NCBI GenBank assembly: GCA_035335645.1 | Contig: DAOQMM010000046.1 | Span: forward strand, 1-24,682 | DNA from: Zoogloea sp035335645 | Lineage (GTDB): Bacteria > Pseudomonadota > Gammaproteobacteria > Burkholderiales > Rhodocyclaceae | DNA: 24,682 bases | Direction: 5' to 3' | In this document: positions 6,132-13,054 of the stretch, piece after piece | Position numbering within the stretch: position 1 is the first letter of the stretch | How the letters are laid out: each line of letters starts with the position of its first letter | Notes under the pieces: model-generated | The model's database searches: none | What the model was told of the DNA's origin: nothing | What the model saw: the letters and a program-made list of their open reading frames with translations, nothing else | Made by a program: the position numbers and the translations under genes

Positions 6132-6479
6132 TCACTTGGCAAACTCGGCGATCACCGCGTCTCCCCGCAGACGTTCGGCGCTGCCCCACACCTGGACGGA
6201 CTCCAGGTAGCTGTCGGCCTTGTCCGGCAGGGGCAGCAGCACCTGGTACTCGGCAAAGATGCGCCCGTCGGCAAAGAAGGTGACGTTGCCGTAGCGCAGC
6301 CCGCCGCTCCAGGTGCCGACCCGGCTCTCTTCCTGAGAGAAAGGATCGGTGCGCGTCTCGAAGACGGCGTCGGCCCACACCGGCTCGTCGCCGATGGACA
6401 GGCCCAGCTTGGCCACCTGGGCGCGCAGGGCCTCGCAGATGCGGGCCCCCAGCGCCGGATCGGGGACCGGCAGGGCCAT
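6132..6479 (-). CDS. Uncharacterised nif-operon protein B
   Basis: 115 residues, not recognised. It is an acidic soluble protein with an N-terminal helix (PALGARICEALRAQVAKLG) followed by strand-like segments containing GTWSGGLRYGNVTFFADGRI and a YQVLLPLPDKADSYLESVQVW stretch. It has one cysteine (about residue 15) and no metal-binding motif. Its ATG overlaps the stop of fdxB in a TGATG junction, so translation is probably coupled; a GTG one codon earlier is possible. It is followed 7 bp later by the other unknown gene. Tight coupling to a nif-specific ferredoxin suggests a nitrogen-fixation role, perhaps with that ferredoxin, but the sequence alone does not show it. Confidence 0.8.
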   Translation of the reverse strand: MALPVPDPALGARICEALRAQVAKLGLSIGDEPVWADAVFETRTDPFSQEESRVGTWSGGLRYGNVTFFADGRIFAEYQVLLPLPDKADSYLESVQVWGSAERLRGDAVIAEFAK

Positions 6480-6760
6480 CACACGGACGCCGGCGCGTAG
6501 GTGTAGCAGTCCTTGGGACAGACGCGCCCGCAGGAGCCGCAGCCGATGCAGTCCATGGCGTTGGCGATGGACATGACCATCATGTTGTCGTCTTCGGAGT
6601 CGTCGTCATCGTCGAGCTCGCGCTCGACCAGGTCGAGCACGTTGCGCGGACAGACCTTGTAGCAGCGGCCGCAGCCGATGCACTTGGCCTGGTTGAGCTC
6701 GGTGACGAACTGGGGCGTCCATTCGGCGCCGCCGCGGGTGAGACCGGTGATCTGGCTCAT
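6479..6760 (-). CDS. fdxB: Nif-specific 2x[4Fe-4S] ferredoxin (ferredoxin III, FdxB)
   Basis: 93 residues with two complete [4Fe-4S] motifs: C27, C30, C33, C37 (CIGCGRCYKVCP) and C71, C74, C77, C81 (CIGCGSCGRVCP). Between them is an acidic loop rich in Asp/Glu (about residues 46-58) and then a Met-rich run, typical of the nif-specific ferredoxin III family found after nifX-DUF269-DUF683. The likely job is electron delivery during cofactor assembly or to nitrogenase reductase. The ATG at 6760 was chosen as the family start MSQITGLTRGG; the longer frame runs back through the upstream gene. It lies 5 bp after DUF683 and its stop overlaps the following start. Confidence 0.93.
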   Translation of the reverse strand: MSQITGLTRGGAEWTPQFVTELNQAKCIGCGRCYKVCPRNVLDLVERELDDDDDSEDDNMMVMSIANAMDCIGCGSCGRVCPKDCYTYAPASV

Positions 6761-6765
6761 GGTGA

Positions 6766-6987
6766 TCAGCCTTTCTGGGCGGCGGCAAGGCGGGCGTTGG
6801 CGTCGGCCCAGGCCTTGCAGGCCTCGTAAGTGGATTGGGACAGGGTGGGAATCTCCTGGTAGGCGGCCGGCAGGCGGTCTTCCACCAGATCGTGCATCTG
6901 CGAGGCCCACTCGGAAGCGATGCGCTTGAGCTTCTTCACTTCCTTGTCGAGGGCCTGCAGGTCTTCGGGGGTGAGGACGTCGGACAT
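6766..6987 (-). CDS. DUF683 / CCE_0567-family nif protein
   Basis: 73 residues of the small helical DUF683 (CCE_0567) family, which occurs almost only in nif clusters between a DUF269 gene and a ferredoxin, exactly as here. The protein is mostly two helices (TPEDLQALDKEVKKLKRIA and EACKAWADANARLAAA) with one cysteine. Family members are proposed metal-binding or assembly helpers; the biochemical role is not settled. The ATG at 6987 lies 14 bp after the DUF269 stop. It is expected to be co-transcribed from the nifE promoter. Confidence 0.92.
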   Translation of the reverse strand: MSDVLTPEDLQALDKEVKKLKRIASEWASQMHDLVEDRLPAAYQEIPTLSQSTYEACKAWADANARLAAAQKG

Positions 6988-7001
6988 GATGGCTCCCGGA
7001 C

Positions 7002-7460
7002 TCAGGCGTCGGCGACGTCGCGGTGTTCGGTGATGCGGGCCACGGCGCCCTTCAGGATCTTGTCGCCCTCTTCCTTCATCTTCTCCAGGCTGGCGAAGCC
7101 GAAGCGATGGACGTCGCGCAGGGTCTTGTCCACCGCCACCAGACGGCCCACGGTGATGAGGGCGCGGCCGAAGCCTTCGTGGGTGAGGTGGATCAGGGGC
7201 ACGGCGAGGAGGCCGGCTTCCTTCTCGATGAGCACGGCGATCGAGTTGTAGAAGGCCTTCACGCGGGAGATGGTTTCGTCGTCCGGGTCGCCGATGAGGG
7301 GGATCTCGGCCTTGCGTTCCTTGGTGAGGACGTAGGGCGCGAGGATCTTCTCGACGCTCCAGCCGGTGTAGGTGCCGTAGGTGTCGAGGGCACGCATCTG
7401 GCGGGCCATCTCCTTGACGAAGTCCGTCTCGAGGATGGGATCAGCGGTCGTGGCGGTCAT
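7002..7460 (-). CDS. DUF269, NifX-associated nitrogen fixation protein
   Basis: 152 residues matching the NifX-associated DUF269 family: the start (TDFVKEMARQMRALDTYGTY) followed by GWSVEKILAPYVLTKERKAE, with a central GDPDDETISRVKAFYNSIA segment and a C-terminal GFGRALITVGRLVAVDKTLRD. It is found with nifX in diazotrophs and is probably involved in nitrogenase cofactor maturation, though the exact activity is unknown. The ATG at 7460 overlaps the end of the preceding RseC-like gene by 20 bp. In most nif clusters DUF269 follows nifX directly; here the RseC-like gene has been placed between them. Confidence 0.95.
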   Translation of the reverse strand: MTATTADPILETDFVKEMARQMRALDTYGTYTGWSVEKILAPYVLTKERKAEIPLIGDPDDETISRVKAFYNSIAVLIEKEAGLLAVPLIHLTHEGFGRALITVGRLVAVDKTLRDVHRFGFASLEKMKEEGDKILKGAVARITEHRDVADA

Positions 7461-7929
7461 GATGAAACTCCAGAGGGGAAAGGGTGGAGGCCGCGGGGGC
7501 CAGAGGAATGGGGGACAGCTGGGGCGTCGGCATCAGGTCGGGCATCAGGCTGATGAGGATGCGCAGGATCAGCATGGCGCCCAGGAAGCCGCCGATGGCG
7601 CCGAGGGCGGCAGCCGCGTCGCTGCCCTCCACGGCCATGCCGAGGGCGGCGCCGAGCATCATCACGAAGGCCGGGAAGAGGTAGCCCAGCATGGCGAAGA
7701 GGGTCATGCCCCGCTCGGGCAGGGTGACCTGGACGGCATCGCCGGCCTTGTAGTCGGCGTCGGCGCGCACGGTCAGCAGGGTGCTGTCCTGGCCCTGGGC
7801 CAGGCGGCCCACGCCGCAGCCGGCGCCGTGGTCGCAGGAGGCGCAGCCGGAGGTTTCCATGGCGACGAAGACCTTGCCGCCGGCGACACGGCGTACCACG
7901 CCGCGGTGTTCGATGTGTGCGCTGCTCAT
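7441..7929 (-). CDS. RseC/MucC-family membrane protein in the nif operon
   Basis: 162 residues of the RseC/MucC family. The N-terminal cytoplasmic part carries a cysteine motif, C29, C32 and C38 (GCASCDHGAGCG), typical of the family, followed by a small beta domain and two membrane segments (about residues 76-98 and 105-127), then a Pro-rich tail. In E. coli RseC works with the Rsx complex, a homologue of Rnf, in reducing SoxR. Here it is coupled to nifX by an ATGA overlap and to DUF269 by a 20-bp overlap, in the same NifA-controlled run, with rnf genes next door. The likely role is an accessory to the nif-linked Rnf complex, or a redox or cluster-handling membrane protein; this is inference. 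Confidence 0.85.
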   Translation of the reverse strand: MSSAHIEHRGVVRRVAGGKVFVAMETSGCASCDHGAGCGVGRLAQGQDSTLLTVRADADYKAGDAVQVTLPERGMTLFAMLGYLFPAFVMMLGAALGMAVEGSDAAAALGAIGGFLGAMLILRILISLMPDLMPTPQLSPIPLAPAASTLSPLEFHHDRHDR

Positions 7930-8405
7930 CCCTGCCAGCCCTCCTCTTCCATCGAGTTGAAACGGTCCGTCGAGGCGGCCTTGGCCTGCAGGGCCAGGGC
8001 CCGGTCAATCCAGGGCACGCCGCCTTCAGTCATGGCCTTGCCGATGTCGGCGAGCAGGTCGAACACGGCGTCCACCTCGTTGGTGCGGATGGGCTGGATG
8101 CCCTTGGCGAGAAGCTGCTTGATCGCCGAGGCGCCGATGGCCATCACGTAGACCGCGGCGCAGCCTTCCAGGAAGTTCACCTTGGCGGCGAGCTTGCCTT
8201 CGTTGCCGTCCATGGCCTCTTCGGGGAACTCGGCCACGCCGACGAGGGTGGCCTTGTCGGGCGTGACCTCGTAGAGGGCGAAGGACTCGGCAGCGCCGAA
8301 GTGCTGGTCGACCCGGACGCGGTCGGACGTGGCAAAAGCGACCTTGAGCACGGCAGCGGGCTCCTTTTTAATGGACCAGACCAGTTGCAGCCGACGGGGT
8401 GTCAT
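7926..8405 (-). CDS. nifX: NifX FeMo-co precursor carrier
   Basis: 159 residues of the NifX family, which binds NifB-co and the VK-cluster during FeMo-cofactor synthesis. The core LKVAFATSDRVRVDQHFG, the DGNEGKLAAKVNFLEGCAAVY segment, IGASAIKQLLAKGIQP and the C-terminal DRFNSMEEEGW all match the family. The ATG at 8405 gives an N-terminal RRLQL segment like that of other NifX proteins, but overlaps nifN by 38 bp and has no good ribosome site. An in-frame GTG at 8351 is preceded at 9 nt by AAGGAG, just after the nifN stop, and would give a 141-residue protein starting directly at LKVAFA. Either may be used. Its stop overlaps the next gene (ATGA). Confidence 0.93.
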   Translation of the reverse strand: MTPRRLQLVWSIKKEPAAVLKVAFATSDRVRVDQHFGAAESFALYEVTPDKATLVGVAEFPEEAMDGNEGKLAAKVNFLEGCAAVYVMAIGASAIKQLLAKGIQPIRTNEVDAVFDLLADIGKAMTEGGVPWIDRALALQAKAASTDRFNSMEEEGWQG

Positions 8406-9777
8406 GGTGTTCGCAGGAGCCGCCGGCGTCCCGGGACTCGTTCCAATACACGGATCGATAGGGTTCGAGTTCATGGTGTTGGCTCAGCATCAGGTTGGCG
8501 AGATCGAACAGTGCCTGCCGCGAGCCCCGGTAGCCGACCCACGTTCGGGCGTAGCCGCCCACCAGGTCGTACTGCGGAAAGCCCGCGCGCATCAGCGGCA
8601 GACCGAGACGCCGCGCGGTCTCGGCGGCGTGGGAATTGGCAATGACGAGCTGGGCGCCGCGCTTGCGGGCCTGCAGCTCCAGGTCTTCCAGGTCGCCCAC
8701 CGTCACCTGCTCGATGGGCAGTTCGGCGAGGCTGTCGGCCTTGGCCGGGCTCACCGCGGCGACGATCTCGGCGCCCATGCCGGTGAGGAAGTGGGCCTGC
8801 ATGCCCAGCAGGTCCGGGTCGGCGGCCAGCGCGACGCGGGCAAAGCCAAGCATGAAGTGGCAATCCACCATGGCGTCCTGCAACTGGGCGCGCTGGCGGT
8901 CGATGCGTTCGGGCACCGGACGGCCGGAGATCTCGGCGAGGGCCTGGGTGAGGGCGTCGCAGGCATCCAGGCCCATCAGGCCGGCAAAGCGGAAGTCGGG
9001 CACGCCGGTGCGGGCCTTGAGCTTGTCGGCGGCGCGGTAGAGGGACGGGCCGATCACCAGCGTGGCGACGGATTCGCCCATGCTTTCGATCTCCTGCCGC
9101 GGCGTGCCACCGAGGGTGAGGGACGAGTACTCCGCCTCCACCAGGTGACCGTCGAGGGAGTCGCCGATGTCCGGCACCACCACCGGGCGCAGGCCGAAGG
9201 CTTCCACCCATTCCTTGATGGCCTCGATGTCGCCCGGCGTGAGCATGCCCGAGGCGAGCACATTCACCTGACGCGGCCGGCGTCCGGCACAGCTGCTTTC
9301 CGGCACCAGGGTCTCGATGAGGGACTCGATGGCCAGCGCGTAGCCGCTTTCCAGGCAACCCACGTAGTCCGGCGTGCTCACGGGCACCACGGCCACGTGG
9401 GCGAACTCCGGATGGGCCTCGCGAAAGTTGCGCACCGCGCGGCGGATGTCGGTGCCCTGGGTCTCCGAGAGGCCGGTGGTGACCAGACCGATCAGGTCCG
9501 GCTTGCTCTTGTCGGAGAGGGTACGCAGGGCTTCGACCACGTTGTCGTCGGCGCCCATGATGGTGGAGACCTGGTCCATCGCCGTGGTCTGCAGCGGGAT
9601 GGGCTCGCGGAAGTGGCGCACGAAGAAGACCTTGCCGAAGGCGGTGCAGCCCTGGGAGCCGTGCATCAGGGGCAGGCTGCGGGCGATCCCCAGAAAGGCC
9701 AGGGACGCGCCGACAGGCTGGCTGACCTTGAGGGGATTGACCGCGAGGGCCTTCTTGGAATGGACGATCTCTGCCAT
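8368..9777 (-). CDS. nifN: NifN, FeMo-cofactor scaffold subunit
   Basis: 469 residues, similar to NifK and the usual size for NifN, the beta-like subunit of the NifEN scaffold on which the FeMo-cofactor precursor is matured. The N-terminal VNPLKVSQPVGASLAFLG and MHGSQGCTAFGKVFFVRHF carry C44, the conserved [4Fe-4S] cluster ligand, and DNVVEALRTL and TTGLSETQG are typical nitrogenase-type segments. The end is Ser/His-rich and short. The ATG at 9777 lies 10 bp after the nifE stop, so the two subunits are co-transcribed. The gene overlaps the likely nifX start by up to 38 bp. Confidence 0.97.
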   Translation of the reverse strand: MAEIVHSKKALAVNPLKVSQPVGASLAFLGIARSLPLMHGSQGCTAFGKVFFVRHFREPIPLQTTAMDQVSTIMGADDNVVEALRTLSDKSKPDLIGLVTTGLSETQGTDIRRAVRNFREAHPEFAHVAVVPVSTPDYVGCLESGYALAIESLIETLVPESSCAGRRPRQVNVLASGMLTPGDIEAIKEWVEAFGLRPVVVPDIGDSLDGHLVEAEYSSLTLGGTPRQEIESMGESVATLVIGPSLYRAADKLKARTGVPDFRFAGLMGLDACDALTQALAEISGRPVPERIDRQRAQLQDAMVDCHFMLGFARVALAADPDLLGMQAHFLTGMGAEIVAAVSPAKADSLAELPIEQVTVGDLEDLELQARKRGAQLVIANSHAAETARRLGLPLMRAGFPQYDLVGGYARTWVGYRGSRQALFDLANLMLSQHHELEPYRSVYWNESRDAGGSCEHHDTPSAATGLVH

Positions 9778-9787
9778 GGTCGTGTCC

Positions 9788-11188
9788 TCAGGCCGCCAGC
9801 ACGGTGCCGGGACCGCTCTGCTTGGCCCACGGGGCCGGGCGGCGCACCGCCTCCCACACCGGGCTGTTCATGGACAGGGCGAGCTGGCGGGCCAGCTCCA
9901 CCATGCCGTCGTAACCGGCGTAGCCGAATTCCCGCTCCTGGTTGATGTCGAGGAAGGGAATCCGCGCCTTGAGGGCCGTGTAGAGGTTGCGGCCGCCGGC
10001 GATGAGGATGTCCGCCTTGTATTCCTTGTAGATGGACAGCAGCGCCTTGGGGCTGCCGTCGTCGATCATCTTGGTGTCGTCGCCCATCAGCTCGCGGATG
10101 CGCGCCTTGTCTTCCTCGGTGGATTTCTTGGTGCCGGTGGCCACCACCTTCATGCCCAGATCCTGCAGGGCCGAGACGATGGACCAGGACTTGACGCCGC
10201 CGGTGTAGAGCAGCACGCGCTTGCCTGTGAGGCGTTCGCGCCACGGATCCAGGTCGGCGCGGGACTTGGCCTCCTCGCGGGCGATGACGGCCTCGGTGCG
10301 GGCGATCAGGTCCGGGTCGCCGATGATGCGGGCGAAGTCCCGCAGCGCGGTGGACATGTCCTGCACGCCGTAGAAGCTGCCTTCGAAGAAGGGAATGCCG
10401 TAGGTGTCCTGCATCTTGCGGGCCACGTTGAGCAGCGCCTTGGCGCACACCACCATATTCACCTTGGCGCGGTGCATGGTCTGCACCTCGTGGAAGCGGG
10501 CGTCGCCCGACAGGGTGCACAGGATGCGCAGGCCCAGCTCGTCAAAGAGGGGCGAGACATGCCAGAACTCGCCGGCAATGTTGTATTCGCCGATCAGGTT
10601 CACGTCGTAGGTGGGACGGCCGTCCACCCGGGGCGCGGCGGGCTCCGGTTCGCGGGTGCCGATCACGTGCTTGAACATGGCTTCGCCGGCAAGGCGGTTG
10701 CCCAGGTTCTTGGTGCCGTAGAAACCGGCCGCATCCACGGGCACGACCGGGGTCCCCCACCGCTCGGTCGCCGCCTTGCACACGGCCTCCACGTCGTCGC
10801 CGATGAGGGCGGTGACGCAGGTGTTGTAGACGAACACCGCAGCCGGCGAGTAGGTCTCGACGGCCTGCTTGATGGCGTGGAACAGCCGCTTCTCGCCGCG
10901 CCCCATCACCACGTCGGTCTCGGAGAGATCGGTGGTCATGCCGATGCGGTACAGCGTCGCCCCCGACGAGCGCGTGCCCCGGTTGTCCCAGGACGAACCC
11001 GCGCAGGCGATGGGGCCATGCACGATGTGGGCAACGTCGGCGATGGGCAGGAGCGCAATCTGCGCCCCGTCGAAGGAGCAGCCGCCCGCGGTGGCGCCGG
11101 GCTTGGGCCGGGCACAGCCGGACTTTTCCTTCTTGTTGTGGGTGCAGGCCGGCTCGTCGAGCAGAGCCTGGATTTCGCTGGCTTTCAT
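9788..11188 (-). CDS. nifE: NifE, FeMo-cofactor scaffold subunit
   Basis: 466 residues, the alpha-like subunit of the NifEN scaffold. The cysteines C37 (AGGCSFDGA), C62 (GPIACAGSSWDNRG) and C124 (YNTCVTALIGDD) match Azotobacter NifE cluster ligands, and C248 corresponds to its C250 region near the precursor site. The MVVCAKALLNVARKM, GGVKSWS and GGRNLYTALKARIPFLDINQ segments are also diagnostic. The ATG at 11188 was chosen as the family start MKASEIQALLDEPAC; a longer frame from 11242 would run through the promoter. It is the first gene of the nifENX-fdxB unit, with its own sigma-54 promoter (11220-11235) and NifA site (11279-11294). Confidence 0.97.
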   Translation of the reverse strand: MKASEIQALLDEPACTHNKKEKSGCARPKPGATAGGCSFDGAQIALLPIADVAHIVHGPIACAGSSWDNRGTRSSGATLYRIGMTTDLSETDVVMGRGEKRLFHAIKQAVETYSPAAVFVYNTCVTALIGDDVEAVCKAATERWGTPVVPVDAAGFYGTKNLGNRLAGEAMFKHVIGTREPEPAAPRVDGRPTYDVNLIGEYNIAGEFWHVSPLFDELGLRILCTLSGDARFHEVQTMHRAKVNMVVCAKALLNVARKMQDTYGIPFFEGSFYGVQDMSTALRDFARIIGDPDLIARTEAVIAREEAKSRADLDPWRERLTGKRVLLYTGGVKSWSIVSALQDLGMKVVATGTKKSTEEDKARIRELMGDDTKMIDDGSPKALLSIYKEYKADILIAGGRNLYTALKARIPFLDINQEREFGYAGYDGMVELARQLALSMNSPVWEAVRRPAPWAKQSGPGTVLAA

Positions 11189-11219
11189 GCTGGTCTCTCC
11201 AGATGTCCATCCTACGAAC

Positions 11220-11235
11220 AGCAAGATGGATGCCA
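11220..11235 (-). promoter_or_regulatory. Sigma-54 promoter of nifE operon
   Basis: The minus strand reads TGGCAT-CCATC-TTGCT, a full -24/-12 match with GG and GC ten bases apart. The predicted start near 11209 leaves a leader of about 20 nt before the nifE ATG. Confidence 0.92.
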
Positions 11236-11278
11236 AACACAAGCCCCTGAAAGCACGGCAGTTTTTGCAGCGCGGCGA

Positions 11279-11294
11279 TGTCGCAAACCCGACA
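11279..11294 (-). promoter_or_regulatory. NifA upstream activator site for nifE
   Basis: TGTCGCAAACCCGACA fits TGT-N10-ACA and is identical, in all 16 bases, to the site upstream of the ferredoxin operon at 20363. It is centred about 78 bp upstream of the predicted nifE transcription start. Confidence 0.9.
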
Positions 11295-11376
11295 AACCCG
11301 CCTTGTACGACACGCCGCGGAGGGATCTGCGACAGGCCAGGTCGCCGCTCACGCCCGACGCGCCCGTGCCGGCAAT

Positions 11377-11403
11377 AAAAAAACCCCGGCCGGAGCCGGG
11401 GTT
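11377..11403 (-). terminator. Rho-independent terminator after rnfH
   Basis: The stem CCCCGGC/GCCGGGG around a 4-nt loop is followed on the minus strand by seven T residues. It lies 23 bp after the rnfH stop and separates the rnf operon from the nifE promoter region. Confidence 0.93.
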
Positions 11404-11425
11404 CTGTGCAAGTGCCAACCTGCAG

Positions 11426-11695
11426 TCATTCTTCGTCCTGATCCCGCCGCGGTACGGTTTCCGGGTCGGCGATGATGCCGCGGTAGATCTCCACCCGGTC
11501 GCCGGGCTTGAGGGCGGCGTTGAGTTTGACCAGCCGCCCGAACACGCCCACCTTCTGGGCCGCCAGGTCGATGTGGGGGAACTGCTTGAGGATGCCGGAG
11601 CGCTGGATCGCGTCCTCGACCGTGGATTCGTCGGGCACCTCGATGTTGAGCCAGATCTGCTGGCCAGGTTCGGAATACGCAACGCCGATCTGCAT
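11426..11695 (-). CDS. rnfH: RnfH ubiquitin-like Rnf accessory protein
   Basis: 89 residues of the RnfH (UPF0125) family, a beta-grasp protein of unknown activity linked to Rnf operons. Family features are the start MQIGVAYSEPGQQIWLNIEV, the ESTVEDAIQRSGIL helix and VGVFGRLVKLNAALKPGDRVE before the end. It has an acidic C-terminal tail. The ATG at 11695 follows a GAGGAGGAG site; upstream in-frame starts would overlap rnfE. It is the last gene of the rnf operon, 13 bp after rnfE. Azotobacter rnf1, which is also beside nifLA, has the same rnfABCDGEH order. Confidence 0.93.
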   Translation of the reverse strand: MQIGVAYSEPGQQIWLNIEVPDESTVEDAIQRSGILKQFPHIDLAAQKVGVFGRLVKLNAALKPGDRVEIYRGIIADPETVPRRDQDEE

Positions 11696-11708
11696 GGTCG
11701 TCTCCTCC

Positions 11709-12401
11709 TCAACCGCCGCAGTGGGCCGCCGGGGCCATGGGCAGGGGCGGCGCGGCCGAGGCACGGGCGGCCTGGTGACGTTCCCACGCCTGCTTGGCGG
11801 CCAGGAGCAGCCCCAGGGTGAGGAAGCCGCCGGGGGGCAGGATCATCAGCAGCGTGCCGCCGTAGCCCGGCAGGGCATTGATCTCCAGGAAGGAGAAGGA
11901 CGGGCCGAGGAGCAGGCTGGCTTGCGAGAACAGGGTGCCCTGGCCAACGAATTCCCGGCACAGGCCGATGGTGGTGAGGGCGAAGGTGAAGCCCAGGCCC
12001 ATCCACAGGCCGTCCATGGCCGACTGGAGCACCGGCTTGCGCGCGGCAAAGGCTTCGGCGCGGCCGAGCACGGCGCAGTTGGCCACGATCAGCGCGATGT
12101 ACATGCCCAGCACCTTGTAGAGGTCGTGCATCCAGGCGTTGATGCCCAGGTCCACCAGGGTCACCAGGCAGGCGATCAGCACGATGTACACCGGGATCCG
12201 CACCTGCGGCGTGGTCACGTTGCGCACGCTGGACACCAGCGCGTTGGAGACCAGCAGCACGGCGGTGGTCGCCAGCCCCATGCCGAGGCCGTTGGTGCCG
12301 CTGGTGGTCACCGCCATGGTGGGGCACATGCCCAGGATCTGGGAGAAGACGATGTTCTGCTTCCACAGCCCATCGGTGCAGATGTCGCGGTACTCGCTCA
12401 T
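11709..12401 (-). CDS. rnfE: RnfE membrane subunit
   Basis: 230 residues, a polytopic inner-membrane subunit of the Rnf ion-pumping NADH:ferredoxin oxidoreductase. The start MSEYRDICTDGLWKQNIVFSQ is typical, followed by about six hydrophobic segments. The conserved GMCPTMAVTT and VANCAVLGRAEAFA stretches contain the cysteines (about 25 and 108) thought to hold an Fe-S centre with RnfA in the membrane. The C-terminus is Ala/Pro-rich and ends with a lone Cys. The ATG at 12401 lies 1 bp after the rnfG stop. A longer in-frame start at 12527 would overlap rnfG and is rejected. Confidence 0.95.
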   Translation of the reverse strand: MSEYRDICTDGLWKQNIVFSQILGMCPTMAVTTSGTNGLGMGLATTAVLLVSNALVSSVRNVTTPQVRIPVYIVLIACLVTLVDLGINAWMHDLYKVLGMYIALIVANCAVLGRAEAFAARKPVLQSAMDGLWMGLGFTFALTTIGLCREFVGQGTLFSQASLLLGPSFSFLEINALPGYGGTLLMILPPGGFLTLGLLLAAKQAWERHQAARASAAPPLPMAPAAHCGG

Positions 12402-12402
12402 G

Positions 12403-13041
12403 TCAATGCTCCTTTCCGCCGCCGTCGGCCGGTTTGGAATAGATTTCGTCCTTGTGGTCGCGGTAGAACTCCATGCCCTCCCGCACTGCCTTGACCACCG
12501 CCCGCGGCGTGATGGTCGCGCCGGCAAACTGGTCGAAGACGCCGCCGTCCTTCTTCACGCCCCACTTCTCGACCGGCGGCGTACCGAAGGACTTGCCATC
12601 GAAGTCCAGGATCCACTTGCTCTTGGCCACTTCGATCTTGTCACCCAGGCCCGGCGTCTCCTGGTGCTTGAGGACGCGCACGCCCTGCACCACGCCGGCC
12701 GTATCCACACCGAGGAGCGCCACCACGTCACCGGCGTAGCCGCGGGAGCTCACCTCGAAGACGGCGCCCTTGGCCTCGCCGCCCAGACGGGCGCGGAAGA
12801 CCTTCACCTCCTTGCCATCGCCGCGGGCGAGGGTCACGGTGTCCTTGAGCAGGTCGTTGTCGGCAAAACCTTGCGGCAGCACCTGCTTGAGGGAGGCTTC
12901 CAGATCGCGCCGCTCCGCCAGACGGATGTCCTCGTGGGTGGCCATGTCGGCGGTGGCGAGGGCGGCGCTGGCGAGCAGGCCGACGAGACCGAGGAACACC
13001 CCGTGATAGCCGAGCTTCTCCTGTAGGGCCTTGATATCCAT
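12403..13041 (-). CDS. rnfG: RnfG covalent flavoprotein subunit
   Basis: 212 residues. One N-terminal membrane helix (about 13-32) anchors a domain of the FMN-binding family that faces the periplasm. The covalent FMN attachment segment is FAGATITPRAV with T176 as the likely flavinylated threonine. The upstream KHQETPGLGDKI segment is also diagnostic. RnfG passes electrons within the Rnf complex. The first position of the S/T-G-A-T motif is Ala here (A-G-A-T), a mild deviation. It starts 13 bp after rnfD and ends 1 bp before rnfE. Confidence 0.94.
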   Translation of the reverse strand: MDIKALQEKLGYHGVFLGLVGLLASAALATADMATHEDIRLAERRDLEASLKQVLPQGFADNDLLKDTVTLARGDGKEVKVFRARLGGEAKGAVFEVSSRGYAGDVVALLGVDTAGVVQGVRVLKHQETPGLGDKIEVAKSKWILDFDGKSFGTPPVEKWGVKKDGGVFDQFAGATITPRAVVKAVREGMEFYRDHKDEIYSKPADGGGKEH

Positions 13042-13054
13042 GCTGTTCTCCGGG

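Noticed and set aside
8329..11821. Plus-strand open frames of 538 and 815 codons opposite nifN, nifE and rnfH
   Set aside because: They cross terminators and promoters of the opposite strand and have shadow-type composition; no family is recognisable.
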